Below are positions 1 to 12,300 of a stretch of DNA of 64,000 bases, piece after piece. The notes under the pieces are model-generated. The model did no database searches. It was given only the letters and a program-made list of their open reading frames with translations, and was not told where the DNA came from. Both the position numbers and the translations under genes were made by a program. Each line of letters opens with the position of its first letter. Position 1 is the stretch's first letter. The stretch is from Agriotes lineatus (lineage: Eukaryota; Arthropoda; Insecta; Coleoptera; Elateridae). Location: NCBI GenBank assembly GCA_940337035.1, contig CALNHX010002951.1, forward strand, positions 62,001 to 126,000, read 5' to 3'.

Positions 1-360
1 TTTAACTGTGTACAAATTTAGTTACAAACCAAACTTGACATTTCTCCAAAATTTAAGGTTAACATTTTCGTAAAATTTCCGTTTTAGGAGAGTTTGGCCA
101 TTTTTTTTCATTTAATTTGTTTGGTTTTCTTCGATATTTTTTTTGGCATTTTGTATTCAAGTGTGACTGTGAAAGTGTCAGTGTCAAATTATGCAGTGAC
201 AAAAAAAAATACCTCTAATTTTGGGGAAATGTAAAGTTTGGTTGGTAACTAAATTTCTAAACTGTTAAAAAAGCATTCTCATAGCCTGCTCTGAATAATG
301 TGAAAGTCAAACAGATTATACTTCGCATTTCAATAGTATATTACGCAATTAGTTTAAAAA

Positions 361-446
361 AGTGGTGTTTTCGTGAACAAGTATGGCTGGTTTGAGTACA
401 GGCGTTAGCGAGTACTTAAACGCCATACGAGTTCAGTAAAACCACT
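361..446. repeat. Imperfect foldback hairpin
   Basis: The two arms, about 35 nt each (361-399 and 411-446), are reverse complements with a few gaps, both running from an AGTGGT end to a GAGTAC/GTACTT inner edge. The loop holds GGCGTTAGCGAG. It lies about 1 kb upstream of the PIP4K start codon. It resembles a small MITE or foldback remnant; no transposase or clear target duplication is seen. Confidence 0.55.
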
Positions 447-579
447 TTTCTAACGCTTTGCTTATTCTATTTTAATTTTATCGCATTTCATAAGAAATGT
501 GAGACACTAAATGTCAAAACATAACCAAGCTGAGCATAACTCGTTTCTATGTACTAAAGCACAATAAGCAGCTCCAGCT

Positions 580-768
580 GATGTTATACGTTTGGCAGTA
601 ATGAAGTGTATTGTTGGTGGCACTGTAAATCTGTCAAATTCGACAGCTGGTTAGGTTTTGCGTCAGTATGTGTCAAAACTGATGCAAAACCGAACTTGCT
701 AACCTTGAATTTGACATAGACTTACAGTGCCTCCAACAATACACTTGAGCATTGCCAAACATAAAACG
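580..768. mobile_element. Palindromic MITE, family 1, copy A
   Basis: A perfect inverted pair (604-617 and 733-746, AAGTGTATTGTTGG) is nested in a weaker outer pair (about 581-600 and 750-768, sharing a GTTTGGCA core). The interior (GTCAAATTCGA, GGTTAG, TTTGCGTCA) is clearly related to the interior of the larger palindrome at 4427-4687, so both belong to one non-autonomous family. No coding capacity. Confidence 0.6.
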
Positions 769-1470
769 AAAACCCGTTGCTATGTATAAATGTGTTGCTA
801 TGCAGAAAGGTACCACATTTCTAAACGATTTTGAATGTAGAAATGTGTTAGTAGTTAGTATATTTCTGAATGCAATGCAATGAAAAAAAATTCATGTTAA
901 CACGTGGGCCAGTCCGAAGCTGTGTTTTAAATTATTAAAGGCTGTTTACTTTACCAGTACAATACCAGTTACAATAATAATAAAAACAATTATTAAAGAA
1001 GAGGTCAGCACATTAAATTTATCGAGGCACCACTTTATGAAACGCCGCTGCGAGGAACAATCATTTGGCATATCATCACTTCATCCAAAACTTTATTCTA
1101 CGGAGTACAATTTTGAAACGGACGTAAAAAAATCATTATTTTAGTGAGTTATTATGTAACAATATAATCATTTTCGAAGTTTAGTTGGCATAATTGTAAC
1201 ATAACTTTTCAAATTACAAATTTGAAATATCGGCGAACAGTCTCGATCGCACCCGACGACTCCCGAAGATCGCCGATAACTAATCAATGAAAGGTGTGTT
1301 TTCCAAAGTATAAATTGGTTTGGATAAGGCGTAATCGACGAAAAGCACAAGCAGTAAACACTAAACCGCCACCAAAGCCCAACGAAGTGCTGAAGATGTT
1401 AAAGTACAAGTTCGTGGTTTCGTAGTAGAGGTGTAATAGCCACTAAGTCGGGAGAATTTCAACCGTCAAT

Positions 1471-4400
1471 ATGTCAATGCCCAGCCGCAGCGGGATGTCC
1501 AAGTTGAAAAAGAAACATTTTCGCGTGAAGCACCAGAAAGTGAAGCTCTTCAGAGCGAACGAGCCTTTGCTATCTGTCTTCATGTGGGGCATAAACCACA
1601 CTGTGAGTTGCCGATGGCTGGTCGAGCCCTTCTAACGACCACTTTTTGCAGATAAACGAATTAATGCACGTTACCATCCCTGTGATGCTCCTACCGGACG
1701 ACTTTAGGGCTTATTCCAAGCTTAAAGTGGACAACCATCTGTTCAATAAGTTAGTATAGGTTAGGGTGCTCGGAAGGTTGAAATAAATAAAGCGTTGCAG
1801 GGAAAACATGCCATCCCACTTTAAAGTGAAGGAATACTGCCCGATGGTCTTCAGAAACATTAGGGAACGCTTTGGAATTGATGATTTGGACTATAAGGAG
1901 TCCCTAACTCGGTCCCAGCCACTGCCCGATGACTCGTCTGGAAAGAGTGGGGCTAAGTTTTATCACAGCTACGATAAGCTTTTTATAGTGAAGACTTTGA
2001 CTTCTGAAGAGGTGGAGCGAATGCATTCCTTTTTGAAACATTACCATCCAGTAAGAATTATTTTGCCACGTCCAATGTATGAAGATTTTGTAAATTGTAA
2101 ACTCCATTGAATCCAACAATTTTAGATAGGATAAAAATATATGTTTCGAAACGTTCAAATAACTGGTTTGAAACATCTGATGACATTAACGATGTGGTAA
2201 AATGGTTTTAACATTATGAAGGCACTTTTAACAAATAAATCTAAATAAAAAATGTATTTCTCATAGTAGGCTGTGGAAAATTAGTGAACAAAATAATTGG
2301 GCATTTGTTATAAAAACAAGTAAATAATGATTTTAAATGTGACATTTCCACGTACCTTGAGGTTAAATATTTGAAGAGAAACAAGCTTTTAGTCAATATT
2401 TGTAAATTAATTATTTTCTGGTGTAATTACATGTTTGTAGCAGTCCATTAATAATGTTAGAACCGCTGCTATGTCATCGTTAATAATAACCAAATTATAA
2501 TTTTTCCAGTCTGTACAAAAAATTAGGATTTGAATAGGTGCTACAGTAGCACTTGGAATACTATACAATACAGGGTGCTCAAGATCAGAATGCACAGCAT
2601 GGTGATCTCGTAAGTGGTAAGACAGAAATTTCAATAAGTGTAGGTAGTAAATCTTGTATTGGTTGAAAGGGAAAAACAAGCCGTCTTTGACATATAACTC
2701 TTTGAAAGAGCCTAATTAATGATGTAAAAATTTTGAAAATCAAAACTTAACCTAAAAGGTTTGACTGTGTATTAAAGACAGCTCTAAAGATGCTGATATT
2801 TATTCTAATTTATTGAATCTGTACCTGTTACCATTTTGCAGATCCCCATGCACGGAGCTCTTATCCTGGTTGCACTAAATAATGTATAAAAAACTTAACT
2901 GATCCAAACTTTTACAGTATATCGTTGAACGGCACGGAAAAACCCTATTACCCCAGTACTTGGGCATGTACAGATTAACAGTTGACAATGTCGAGACCTA
3001 CTTAGTAGTGACGAGGAACGTATTTTCCAATCACCTTAGCACGCACCGCAAGTTTGACCTTAAGGGGTCGACGGTCGACCGCGAGGCTTCGGATAAGGAA
3101 CTGGAGAAGGACTTGCCCACGCTTAAAGACAATGATTTCGTAAATCAACAGATGAAAGTACGTAGGGAAAGTTTATATAAATGGTAATCCATAATGTGGT
3201 TTGACTTGTAGGTGTACATAGGGGAAGAGGCAAAACAAAAGTTGCTCAATACATTAACCGCCGACGTGGAGTTTCTCACAAAGCTCCACCTTATGGATTA
3301 TAGTTTACTTTTAGGTAAATGGTTTGATTATTTGGAAGAGTCAGAATTGGTAAAGGAGTGTTTTAGGTATACACGAGGTGGAACGGGGCGAACAAGAGCT
3401 GCAGAGGGAAAGGGAAAATGAATCCGATAATACGGGCTTGGATTCAGATGAGAGCGAATCGGGCTCGGGCCTAGAAAGTAGAAATATAGGATTTAGCACG
3501 CCACCAGACTCGCCAAATGCTGTTGCACAGTTTATTAGAGAACACAGTTTGCAATATGATGGTAAGTTTCCGATATGTGAATTTATAATTGAACATATTT
3601 TTAGTGACTGATTATTGTTGATTTAAGACATTTTTAAATATTTATAATGCCCTAAGTACCGTAGTCCAAAATTATCCGTGCAATAGACAATAGGAAGGTG
3701 ATCCGTCATGCTTTTAGCGGAGATGCCTTGATATGAAGCAATAAAACGCGATAGTCTTCTCCACTAATATTTATTTTAAAGTTATGACGACATGTTTCGA
3801 AACCAAACTGGTTGCATCCTCAGGCCATAATGATCATCTACAGAGGCATATGGTTTACAATGATGTACATAATAAAGAAATTCACTTACTAGTAGAAGAA
3901 GCACATATTAAAGTGAGGTTAAAATCATGTTAAGATTTTTAACCTCACTTTAATATATTAAGCAGACAAATATCCAAGACGTGAAAAAACAGCTTTTTTA
4001 CAGCTTTCATACATTTGCACGTAGTCAATGCTAGTAATCATTTAATCAACACATGAAAACAGTCGACTCGTCCCATTTTTGTTTTCACTACACATTGGGG
4101 TTTCTGTATATTTTCTTTAGTGACTCTGTCTATTTTTAGAAGAGTTACCATTTTGTTTGGATGCGTAATGGTTATCATATTGTAATGTGGCCTTTTCCCA
4201 TGCCCTATAATTTACTGTAAATTTAGATTGCCCTTTTTTTGCTAGTTAACTCAGTTCTAAAAGCACAAGACCTGCTCTTACCTCAGTGCAGCTACGGGAA
4301 ATGTTAATATAGATAGCTCCGGGAAATGTTAATATAGATAGCTCCGGCCTGCCCGCTGCGACCTAAAATGCTGTAATTATACATGCAAATCCTGCTAGAA

Positions 4401-7400
4401 ATGAAAACCAAATAGTTTACATGAAAGTATCGAGAGATCCAAAAAAAACTGTTCCTCAGCGGGCTGTGGAAATTCAACGTATGAATAATATGTTGGTGAC
4501 ACTGTACGTCAATGTCAAATTCGAGGTTAGCAGGTTAGGATTTGCGTCATTTTGTGTCATAACTGACGGAAAACCTAACCTGATAACTTCGAATTTGACA
4601 TTGACGTACAGTGTCACCAACATATTATTCATACGTTGAATTTCCACAGCCCGCTGAGGAACAGTTTTTTTTTGGATCTCTCGATACATATACTGTATAA
4701 AAGAAAGTACATGCCTGTAAATACATAAAGAGCACGGAACAGTCAACGAGCTTAATGCTGAATCTACATACTTAAATACACTCCTTAATTGTAAGTATGA
4801 CTTATTATCAACGCCAAATCAAAAAACCCACAGTGTTAATAACATTTAAATTCCGCACACAAGTTTGCTTAATGCGGCATTGGCTCCAGTAGCTTGAAAT
4901 CAGTTGACGCGCTATGTCCATGGAATGATGCAAACACCTTGTTCTGACGCTACTGATTCAACAAGTACGCGCATATGGGCGCGTAATGCTCGTTAAAACT
5001 ATTGCATAATGCGTTGCAATAGCAGTTAATTCCTTATAACAGCTTTGGTTTGCCCCAATCTTCCTGGGCGGTGCATTCACTTGTAAAATGTAATTAATTA
5101 TTACTTATAATCATTATTATTATTATAATAACGAAACTTGCCTTTATTTCATGGCAAGATGGCCAACAGATCAGCTCCGTGCCTTCGGTAGCTGCTTCCA
5201 CAGAGACTTCGTGTGTTGGCTTCCTTGAAGCTCGAATGGCAGCTGGAATAGCAGCTCTTGAACTGCGATATCATGGGAATTCTTCCCCCAAGCTGGCACT
5301 TTATAATACTCCACGTGGCGTCCCTTTGGTTTAGACAAACGCTTCTGCTCGCACAAAGCTTGCTTTTGTTCTATTAATAACCGCACTCAACGACTGTATC
5401 AGCTGGTTTCTGTACACAATCCCACGTGCGACTCTCGTTTGTTTTAAATACATAATACGTTCTAATCTAAATACTACAATGTAAGAAATACAGTTTAGTT
5501 CTATACCTAGCAGAATAATGGTTAAATGCCACTAGATCTCCATGAAACTTCTCCTTTTTTAGTTTCCCTGCAAACTTTGGCATATGCTTTCTACTTGAAC
5601 GGTCTGTTCCACAAGAATTTGTGTTATATTTAAATAAAAAAGTTAATAGCTACAACAGCACCCGATAAACCCAGCCCATCGGACAGGCAGAATGATACTG
5701 TCCGCGATCACAGTAGGTTCATTTACTAACGACTATATAATATTTAAGGTACTATAATAATATAATCTAATACTCATGTGGTGGGAGTTTCCTGTAGGTA
5801 CAAGTGTAGCTTACTCTTGAAAACTGGTATATTCTGTGATGTTATGATTTCATCTGGAAGGGTATTCCAATCGTGAACCGCTCACTTGAATAAAATATTC
5901 TATATATGTTTTTTTTACTCTATTCTCTTGTGAGTTTGAGTGAGTGTATCCTCTGTGTGGATATTTTGGTTGTATGTGAACGTTGAACGTAATTTATCAA
6001 ATCCAGAAAATCCTTCAGTAATTTTAAATGTTTCAACGGGGTTTCCTCCTCTTTTTCTTCGTAAGGTTTAATCGCAGTCGCTGCTCATATCTAAGACTTC
6101 TGAGTGCAATTGGCAGTTTCGTTGCTCTTCTCTCAGTTCTAGAATATTTATATCCGTCTGGAAGTATGGAGACCACATAACACACTATAATATTGCCCGT
6201 GCCAAGAGTCTCGAGCCTTGGCGTGTGCAAAATTATCGGTAAGTATGTCTCGCCCTTGTTATATTGCTATTGATAATAAGCGAATTCGAATTTTCGGGGA
6301 TTTACATTCAACAGCCAGTTGTGTGCCCACTCTGAAAGATGATTTAGGTCTTGCATAGGTCTATGGAGTATGGATTACCTGATAGTTTGATGTCATCTGC
6401 ACAGAAATTACCGTTTGCTTAGAATAAACTACACAGGTCAGCAGTGTATAAAATGAATAGTGTTGGGCGTAACACTGAGACTTGTGGTACTCCACTACGT
6501 ACTGAGGGTGGCTTTGAGGTAATATCTCCAATTCTGACTGTAGGTTCGTGTTGATAGGAAGTCTCGGTAATATTGTAGTGTACGTCGCCTACTTTGAACT
6601 ACAGTTCCTGGAACTAATAATATAGGAAGTAGAGATAAATTAATCCTCTTGTTACGGTCTACACATATTTTTTATATTACACACGAATGTTTGTACTAAG
6701 TACACACAAATCTCCCTCCTGGCTCTAGGAATGGTAGTTCAAAGCGAGCGTCGTACACTACAAGATAACCGAACTCTCTTATCCAAGCCAAGAGTATTCC
6801 TCTTACTCTGAGGTGTTCTAGCTTAAATAACAGGCATTTGTGTGGGATACCATCAAAACCCTCTCCGAAATCAAGGTAGAGAACATCTGTCGCAAGTCCA
6901 TTATCAAAGTTTTTCGTCCGTTGTTCTAGTTTTTCAATCAGATTTGTGATTACATATTTCTGGGTTACAAAGTCGTGTTGGTTCTTCATGTATAACCCAT
7001 TTTTCATACAGAATTTGTTCAGTTCCTTCACAGTAATTTTTTTATAACCTTACAAATAACAGAGGTGAGTGAGATCGGCCGGCACGTTCAAGAAATCCTC
7101 TTTTTTTATATATAGGTGTTATGTTTAAAAAATTAAATAATAGAAATTTTGCATCTTCTCATTATGCAACCAATGTAGACGACAACTATATTTGGAACCT
7201 GTCTGTTTGAAAATTTTTCCGGTTAATATTTACCTATGTTAGCTATGTTAGGGGACTTTAACGAGGTTGGCAACTTATTTAGTTTCCATAGTGAAACAAA
7301 AAGCAGAATTAAAATAATAACAAACACATTTGTGTACAAACACTATTTTTGGCAAATTGTTGCATTTCGTGGTGTTCTGTACATTGAGTCATCACAGATT

Positions 7401-9321
7401 CTCCTGTAACCCAAATTAGAATCCTGCGTCAGGTCGGACACGCGCAGGTTACCCGCATTGCGGATAGGATTTATATCAATATTGTGGGTAGCGGGTCGGG
7501 TGCGGATTTGAAACTGTTCATTTCTTCAACATAAATATTGTTTGTGTATAAAAAAATTGTACCTAATAATAATTTGATCGCGGAAGTGTGAAAATCACTT
7601 TCTTTATTGTGTATAGGCATTCTATGTGGAGCAAGTTGCGGGTACGTGCTGGTCTGATATTCAAATTTGGGGTCAAGTATGACTTAAAAGTGCAAAACTT
7701 GCGGGTCGGGTGCGGGTGCGGGTTTGAAACGGTGGGTCGCGGGTCGGGTGCGTGTATAAAAATGTGAAAATTGCGGTTTGTGAGTCCTATATATTCGACT
7801 CACGCTGGTCTGTGCCCAAATGACATCTAGAGGTTAAAAAAATTTCCACAGTTTAGTTAAGATTCTATAACATATATTTCTTCAGCTTTATGATGGCAGT
7901 GTAATGTAACAGACGTAGTATTTCTTTGTGAGCCATTTGGTGCAATTGGAATACGTTTGTATTTGGTTCCATCTGTCATTGCTGGGATTGTGTCGATTTG
8001 TCTTTGCTGAGAAGAGTTTTGCCTCTGGCGTTGAGTTACCGTACTCTTCTATCCCTTTCCTTGCAGAAGAGTTTTTCTTCGGGCGTGGTTTACACGTTGA
8101 GTTACCGTGCTCTATTGTTTTTTCTCCTGATGAAGCCCATTGCGAAAGTGGGCGAAACGTTTAGTTCTTCAATCTCAACACGGTTCAAACCCAGAAGTCG
8201 TTTGTTACATACATGACAATATGTATTTGGTAATGCAAATATGACGGGAACTGGGAAAATTAAAATTATGTATTATAGAAAAATATAAAAACCTCAGGTG
8301 TTAATTCTTGTGGTTAATATTTTCGTATGTTAGAGGATTTTAACAAGGTTGGCAATTTATTTCGTTTCCATAATGAACCAAAAGAGATGCAGAATTGAAA
8401 TAATAACAAAGGTAAACACTGTTTTTGGGAAATTTTAAGGGCCGAGTCCCTATTTCGTGGTGTTCTGTACCTTGAGTCATTAGAGATTCTCCCGTAAGGC
8501 ATATAATGTTTACTATCACAAATAATTAGATCCTGCATCGGGTTAGATACTCGCGGGTAGGATTTATATCCATATTGCGTGTAGCGAGTCGGGTGTGGAT
8601 TTAAAACTGCGGGCTGCGGGTCGGGTGCAACTTCATTTCTTCAACATAATTGTTTCTAGGTTGAATTTTCTTCAATTTAATGTAATTATGTGTAGTCCAA
8701 ACTTTCAATTTAGGACATTTGTAGCCTACGTCAACTCACAAAGAAGTGAACACAGCTATGGTTCTGACTGTATTGGTGTATTCAATAATAAAGTGTGTAT
8801 TTATACACTAAACTAGGTCTGGGGCTGTTTACAGCTGCTTGACAACATAATTTTATCTTTTCTTTTGTTTTGATTAACTTTTTCTCATACAACATACCTA
8901 CTTCTTTGGTGGTCTCTATTATTATTATTACTCTTAATATATTCTACTCCTCCTCTACCTTGCACTCATTTTCTGTTCCTTCCTCTGTACTTTTGTTATG
9001 ATTCTACATTGTATTAAAACTCCTCCGTTTAAAGAAAACAAATAAGATTATTTTGCTGCGTCTTATATGATTTTACTTGTTTTAGGAAATATAATACCCG
9101 AACTGGACATATATGCAATACCAAGTTGTGATACAGCACCAGTGAAGGAAATCTACTTTGTTGCCATAATAGACGTCCTGACACATTACGGTGTCAAGAA
9201 GCAGGCCGCCAAGGCAGCCAAAACTGTCAAGTACGGCTCGAACGTGGACGGCATTAGCACCTGTGATCCCGAACAGTATGGCAAGCGGTTTATCGACTTC
9301 ATGTCGAAGGCGATCGAATAG
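1471..9321 (+). CDS. PIP4K: Phosphatidylinositol 5-phosphate 4-kinase (type II PIP kinase), complete, 7 coding exons
   Basis: This lipid kinase phosphorylates PI5P at the 4-position to make PI(4,5)P2. Coding exons: 1471-1602, 1652-1749, 1801-2050, 2918-3157, 3212-3314, 3367-3561, 9086-9321. All introns are GT-AG and phases agree, giving 1254 nt (417 aa plus stop), close to the roughly 406-416 aa of animal PIP4Ks. Visible family motifs are the N-terminal KKKHFR and QKVKLFRA, LLSVFMWGINHT, NMPSHFK and CPMVFRN, the kinase motif DLKGST, LKDNDF, LMDYSLL, the DFG-like AIID, and a C-terminal activation segment of type II character (KKQAAKAAKTVKYG). The acidic linker in exon 6 ends in the conserved TPPDSP. 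The start was chosen because MSMPSRSG leads straight into the conserved N-terminus; ATG 1477 is a possible alternative. AATAAA at 9409-9414 is the likely poly(A) signal. The last intron (3562-9085) is full of TE remnants. The gene looks functional. Confidence 0.95.
3782..3830 (-). ncRNA. Hammerhead-ribozyme-like motif (type I, minimal stem III)
   Basis: Read on the minus strand: UUAUGGC (stem I 5' arm), CUGAGGA core, a stem-loop with AACCA/UGGUU pairing, GAAAC, AU, the cleavage triplet GUC, then GUCAUAA (stem I 3' arm). Stem I makes seven consecutive pairs, including one G-U. Stem III is only two pairs (AC with GU), as in the small hammerheads of Penelope-like retroelements. An extra U follows CUGAGGA before stem II. 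All catalytic-core positions fit the CUGANGA...GAA consensus. It sits in PIP4K intron 6, antisense to the gene. Activity is inferred, not shown. Confidence 0.6.
3904..3957. repeat. Short perfect-arm hairpin
   Basis: TTAAAGTGAGGTTAAAA is followed 11 nt later by TTTTAACCTCACTTTAA. It is in PIP4K intron 6, about 75 bp beyond the hammerhead-like motif, and may belong to the same degraded element. Confidence 0.5.
4427..4687. mobile_element. Near-perfect 261-bp palindromic MITE, family 1, copy B
   Basis: The whole unit folds on itself: it starts GTATCGAGAGATCC and ends GGATCTCTCGATAC, and the arms (about 120 bp each) differ by only a few bases around a short centre near 4557. The interior is shared with the 580-768 element. 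The near-identity of the arms suggests a recent insertion. Apparent ORFs on both strands are a by-product of the palindrome. Located in PIP4K intron 6. Confidence 0.75.
5815..7050 (-). pseudogene. Decayed LINE fragment (RT and C-terminal region), same family as the LINE at 55 kb
   Basis: On the minus strand, 7031-6696 encodes an RT piece with VLYLDFGEGFDGIPH and LLFKLEHLRVRG, and 6230-6033 encodes RRATKLPIALRSL. Both match segments of the intact ORF at 55049-57832 (YLDFEKAFDRVPH, LLLKLEHLGIRG, RRATKLPVGL). A further trace (DWNTLPDEII) near 5870 matches that ORF's NSWNRLPQEIV-like C-terminus. Order is preserved but the frame is broken repeatedly and the endonuclease is missing. It lies antisense in PIP4K intron 6. 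Confidence 0.8.
7240..8655. repeat. Pair of direct repeats (7240-7535 and 8317-8655) flanking a hammerhead-like motif
   Basis: Both repeats carry, in the same order, GGTTGGCAA, TTTCGTGGTGTTCTGTAC, TGAGTCAT, AGATTCTCC, ATCCTGC, AGGATTTATATC, a GGGTCGGGTG block and CATTTCTTCAACATAA. The spacing is about 1.08 kb. The segment between them has GC-rich GGGTGCGGGT-type short repeats (7483-7760) and the hammerhead-like motif at 8105-8183. This could be a degraded retroelement with terminal direct repeats, such as a Penelope-like element, but no RT remnant was recognised between them. Confidence 0.6.
8105..8183 (+). ncRNA. Hammerhead-ribozyme-like motif with extended stem I
   Basis: The core CUGAUGA (8127-8133) is followed by stem II (GCCCAUU/AGUGGGC, about 7 bp), GAAAC (8154-8158), GUUUA and GUU (8164-8166). 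Stem III is the two-pair type (AC with GU). The base pair next to the cleavage site is a C-C mismatch, but distal segments can pair (CCGUG with CACGG, AUUG with CAAU), giving a long interrupted stem I. Core and stem II are excellent; stem I is the weak point. Located in PIP4K intron 6. Confidence 0.45.
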
Positions 9322-12300
9322 AATTTCAGGGTGTGCCGCGGATTTTGAACATTTATTTATTGTGTTTGGCTGACTTTGACCTCACTTGTAACATTAATGC
9401 CACTTGAAAATAAAAGTGCAACCAATCGGGAAGTGCCATGTCGCTGTGTGAGTATGTATTCCATGGCAAGTCCTCTCCGTTGAGTTTGACGTTACATTAG
9501 TAACTTTCATGTGTCAAAGTTACACCCACTAAACATGAAGCTGGATTTTTTGTTTAGGCGTTGTACAATTCTGCCACGTTTTGTTTCTCATGATTTTTAA
9601 AGTGAAAAAAGCCTTCGCTTTGCTTCAGTTTTCTAATGTTTGTATGGTAACATTGAAAATATTTGCTGTGATTATTTCTGTGTATATAAGGATTAAAGTC
9701 GATCGTTTCAGATAAAAAATGATACGAGTAATAAATTGTTTAATGTAATAAGTGAATAGAGACAAGTATACGGTTTTGGTGTTGTGTTTTGTGTAAACCG
9801 TTTGTTTCGGAACTACATATGACGTACTTCCAACTGAGTATAGTGTACAACCGAGTGTCTTTCATTTTTTGGTTGGGGTAAGCGACATTCTGTTAGTCTC
9901 TTCGCCGATAGGATGTCTTTTACATAGTGGTGCAACGATTGTTATATTTTTATGGCTTTACTTGTCTTGAGCTTTTGTAATAATTCACTTTTAAGAACAA
10001 CGGCAATAGCACAAAACTGTTATTATACATATCTATACAGAGCAATTTTTTATAAAATAACTTTCTAACATAGTGTAGTACACAAATAAATGATCAAGTC
10101 AAACGGAATTTTTTAATTCTGATCTAACTTCAATCCCTTGCAATAGAACCAATTCAATTTACGTTTCGTTAGTTAGGGCGTTACATAAACTCAATCTTAG
10201 CGTGGTAGATGTAGCAGCTTGTGTCAGCATTCTGCTTGGTGTAGAGAGTTCGTCTAACTACTACCAGATTCGTGTCTTTAATACCCAATATAGCCTCAAT
10301 TGTTTCTCATTTGGTTTTTGAGGTTCCTGAATCCCGAGTGGAATTAGAAATTAATATGTTTCAAGTACGTGTGGTCTAGAAAGTGCAGCAAATGGTTAAC
10401 ATTCTTATTAATAGCAAAGTACCTATATAGTTAACGATAGTAAGCCTCCGTAGAAGCTTATCAGTGTTCTCTAGACGTTGCTATTGATTGTAGAATCAGG
10501 TCACTAGATCTGACAACTTACATTTATACGAGTAGCTACACAGCGAATGCACGAGCAAGAAAACTGCTAAGCTTCAAATTTACAATTATTTAATTTTTAA
10601 CTGTCAATTGATTCTTTAGGATAATAACCTCACTTATTTAGTTTCATAACCTCTCTTTACTGTTGACTACCTCGCTCGCACTTAACGAACTACTTTCTTT
10701 AAGTTTACCCTAAAAAGTGAAGTGAACTGAAGCTATTAATAACAATTTTTCTCGTTTGTTGCTAACGCTTCACCACATGGCGTCTTTTTAAATGCTCGTA
10801 TCTAATCCACAGATTGCTGCACCCAGAAACACAATTTTGTGTGGTACTTTTCAAACCCCAACTTGTTGCCCATTCACTCTACATTTGTTACAGATATGAG
10901 CATTTGCGCAACTTCGTCTCAATACTAGCTTAATAATTGTGAGTTGCAAGATTTTTATCAGTGCACAGTGCAGTTCAGAATGATCAAATTCAACCTCATT
11001 AGGTGCAATAGTAGCTGTAAAACTCATAAATTGAGGGTACTTTGGGTTGCCAGAGGTGGCTCAGGCTCCTATTAAAAACAGTATTCGTTGCAGCACTAAA
11101 AATACCGTAAAATTCTTAAGCGTAGACTTAGATATATCAATTACGCATGTGATTTAATGATAGGCAGCCACTAATTTGATGTGGTAGTTTCTACTGAGAG
11201 TATGACGTAATTCGACGGGCGCTAAGAGCATGCGTTAACTGGCTAAAAGCTATTTTGCCTAATATGCAAAAGTTAAATCTAGAAAAATCCTGTTTACGTA
11301 TTACTACTACTGTAGCTGTAGGCCGTTTTAAAATTAATATCTAAGGCTGAACCTGTGGTAGAGACATTAACAACAGATATTTTCTACATTTGATAAATTT
11401 CTATTTGCTAAGTAGATGGAGGACAGTAAATTTTGCAGCTTTATAATAACGTACATATACAGGATGTTTGTCGATGTCGTTTTGCAGTATGTTTATTAAT
11501 AAAGTTAACAAATATTTTCAGCATTATTGGCAAAATTGAATAGTCAGTTTAATGATATAAAGAAACCATATCAAAACACCCTGTATATACATACCTTTTT
11601 CTACAATTACGGAAGAATTATTGAGGAAATCGCCCGTTACTAAAAATATATTCCATGTACACTACGATTGGATCATATAAGTTTTGGTATTATTATAAAT
11701 TATGGTAAATTATGACTGCTTATTTAAATAAAGTTAAAATGGTGCCATAAAAGCTATTATTTTAGTAACGAGCGCCCTTCTTGTAATTTTTCTGATTAAA
11801 ATATTAATAATAATTCTGCACATGCAGCAAAGGCCAATTTATTATTTATATTTACTGTGCTTCATAGCGCTATGGTGTGTACAAAAATTGGAATATCCAC
11901 TATCTATAGTTGAATAGTTTGTATTGCAATGGCTCTTTCAGTTTAGGATTTCTAAATGATGCCAAAAATATTTGTTGGCCTCACGGTCAATTTCGTCAGC
12001 TTTGAATTGTTTTAAGTATATTTTGTTATGTATAATAAATATGCAGTCAGAATATATGTTGAGGACTGTTATTGTTTGTTTCTTTTGTATATACCATGTT
12101 ATAAATCATCTAGTCTTAATTACTATAAGGTGTGGAATTGTATTTCATTTATATTAGCTTTATTATATTTTGTTATTTGCCTAAACCATGTTAAAAATAA
12201 GGTTAAGAAATCCATTGCCCTCAGTGTATGGTGTTTATAAATAAATAAAAAAATTTAAAATTACCCGAGTATGAAATTGTTATTATCAATATACAGAATG

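Noticed and set aside
2150..2195. CTGATGA near GAAAC at 2168-2177, considered as a fourth hammerhead
   Set aside because: The order and spacing of GAAA relative to the core are wrong and no stem II forms.
4421..4746. Similar ORFs of 72 and 90 codons on opposite strands
   Set aside because: They are near-identical because the DNA is a palindrome; this is a MITE, not a protein gene.
5171..5386. 71-codon minus-strand ORF with fairly balanced composition in PIP4K intron 6
   Set aside because: No family recognised, no splice or expression evidence; could be a TE fragment but cannot be supported.
11972..12240. Two overlapping small ORFs upstream of Pam16
   Set aside because: AT-driven, cysteine/isoleucine-rich translations without motif or conservation.
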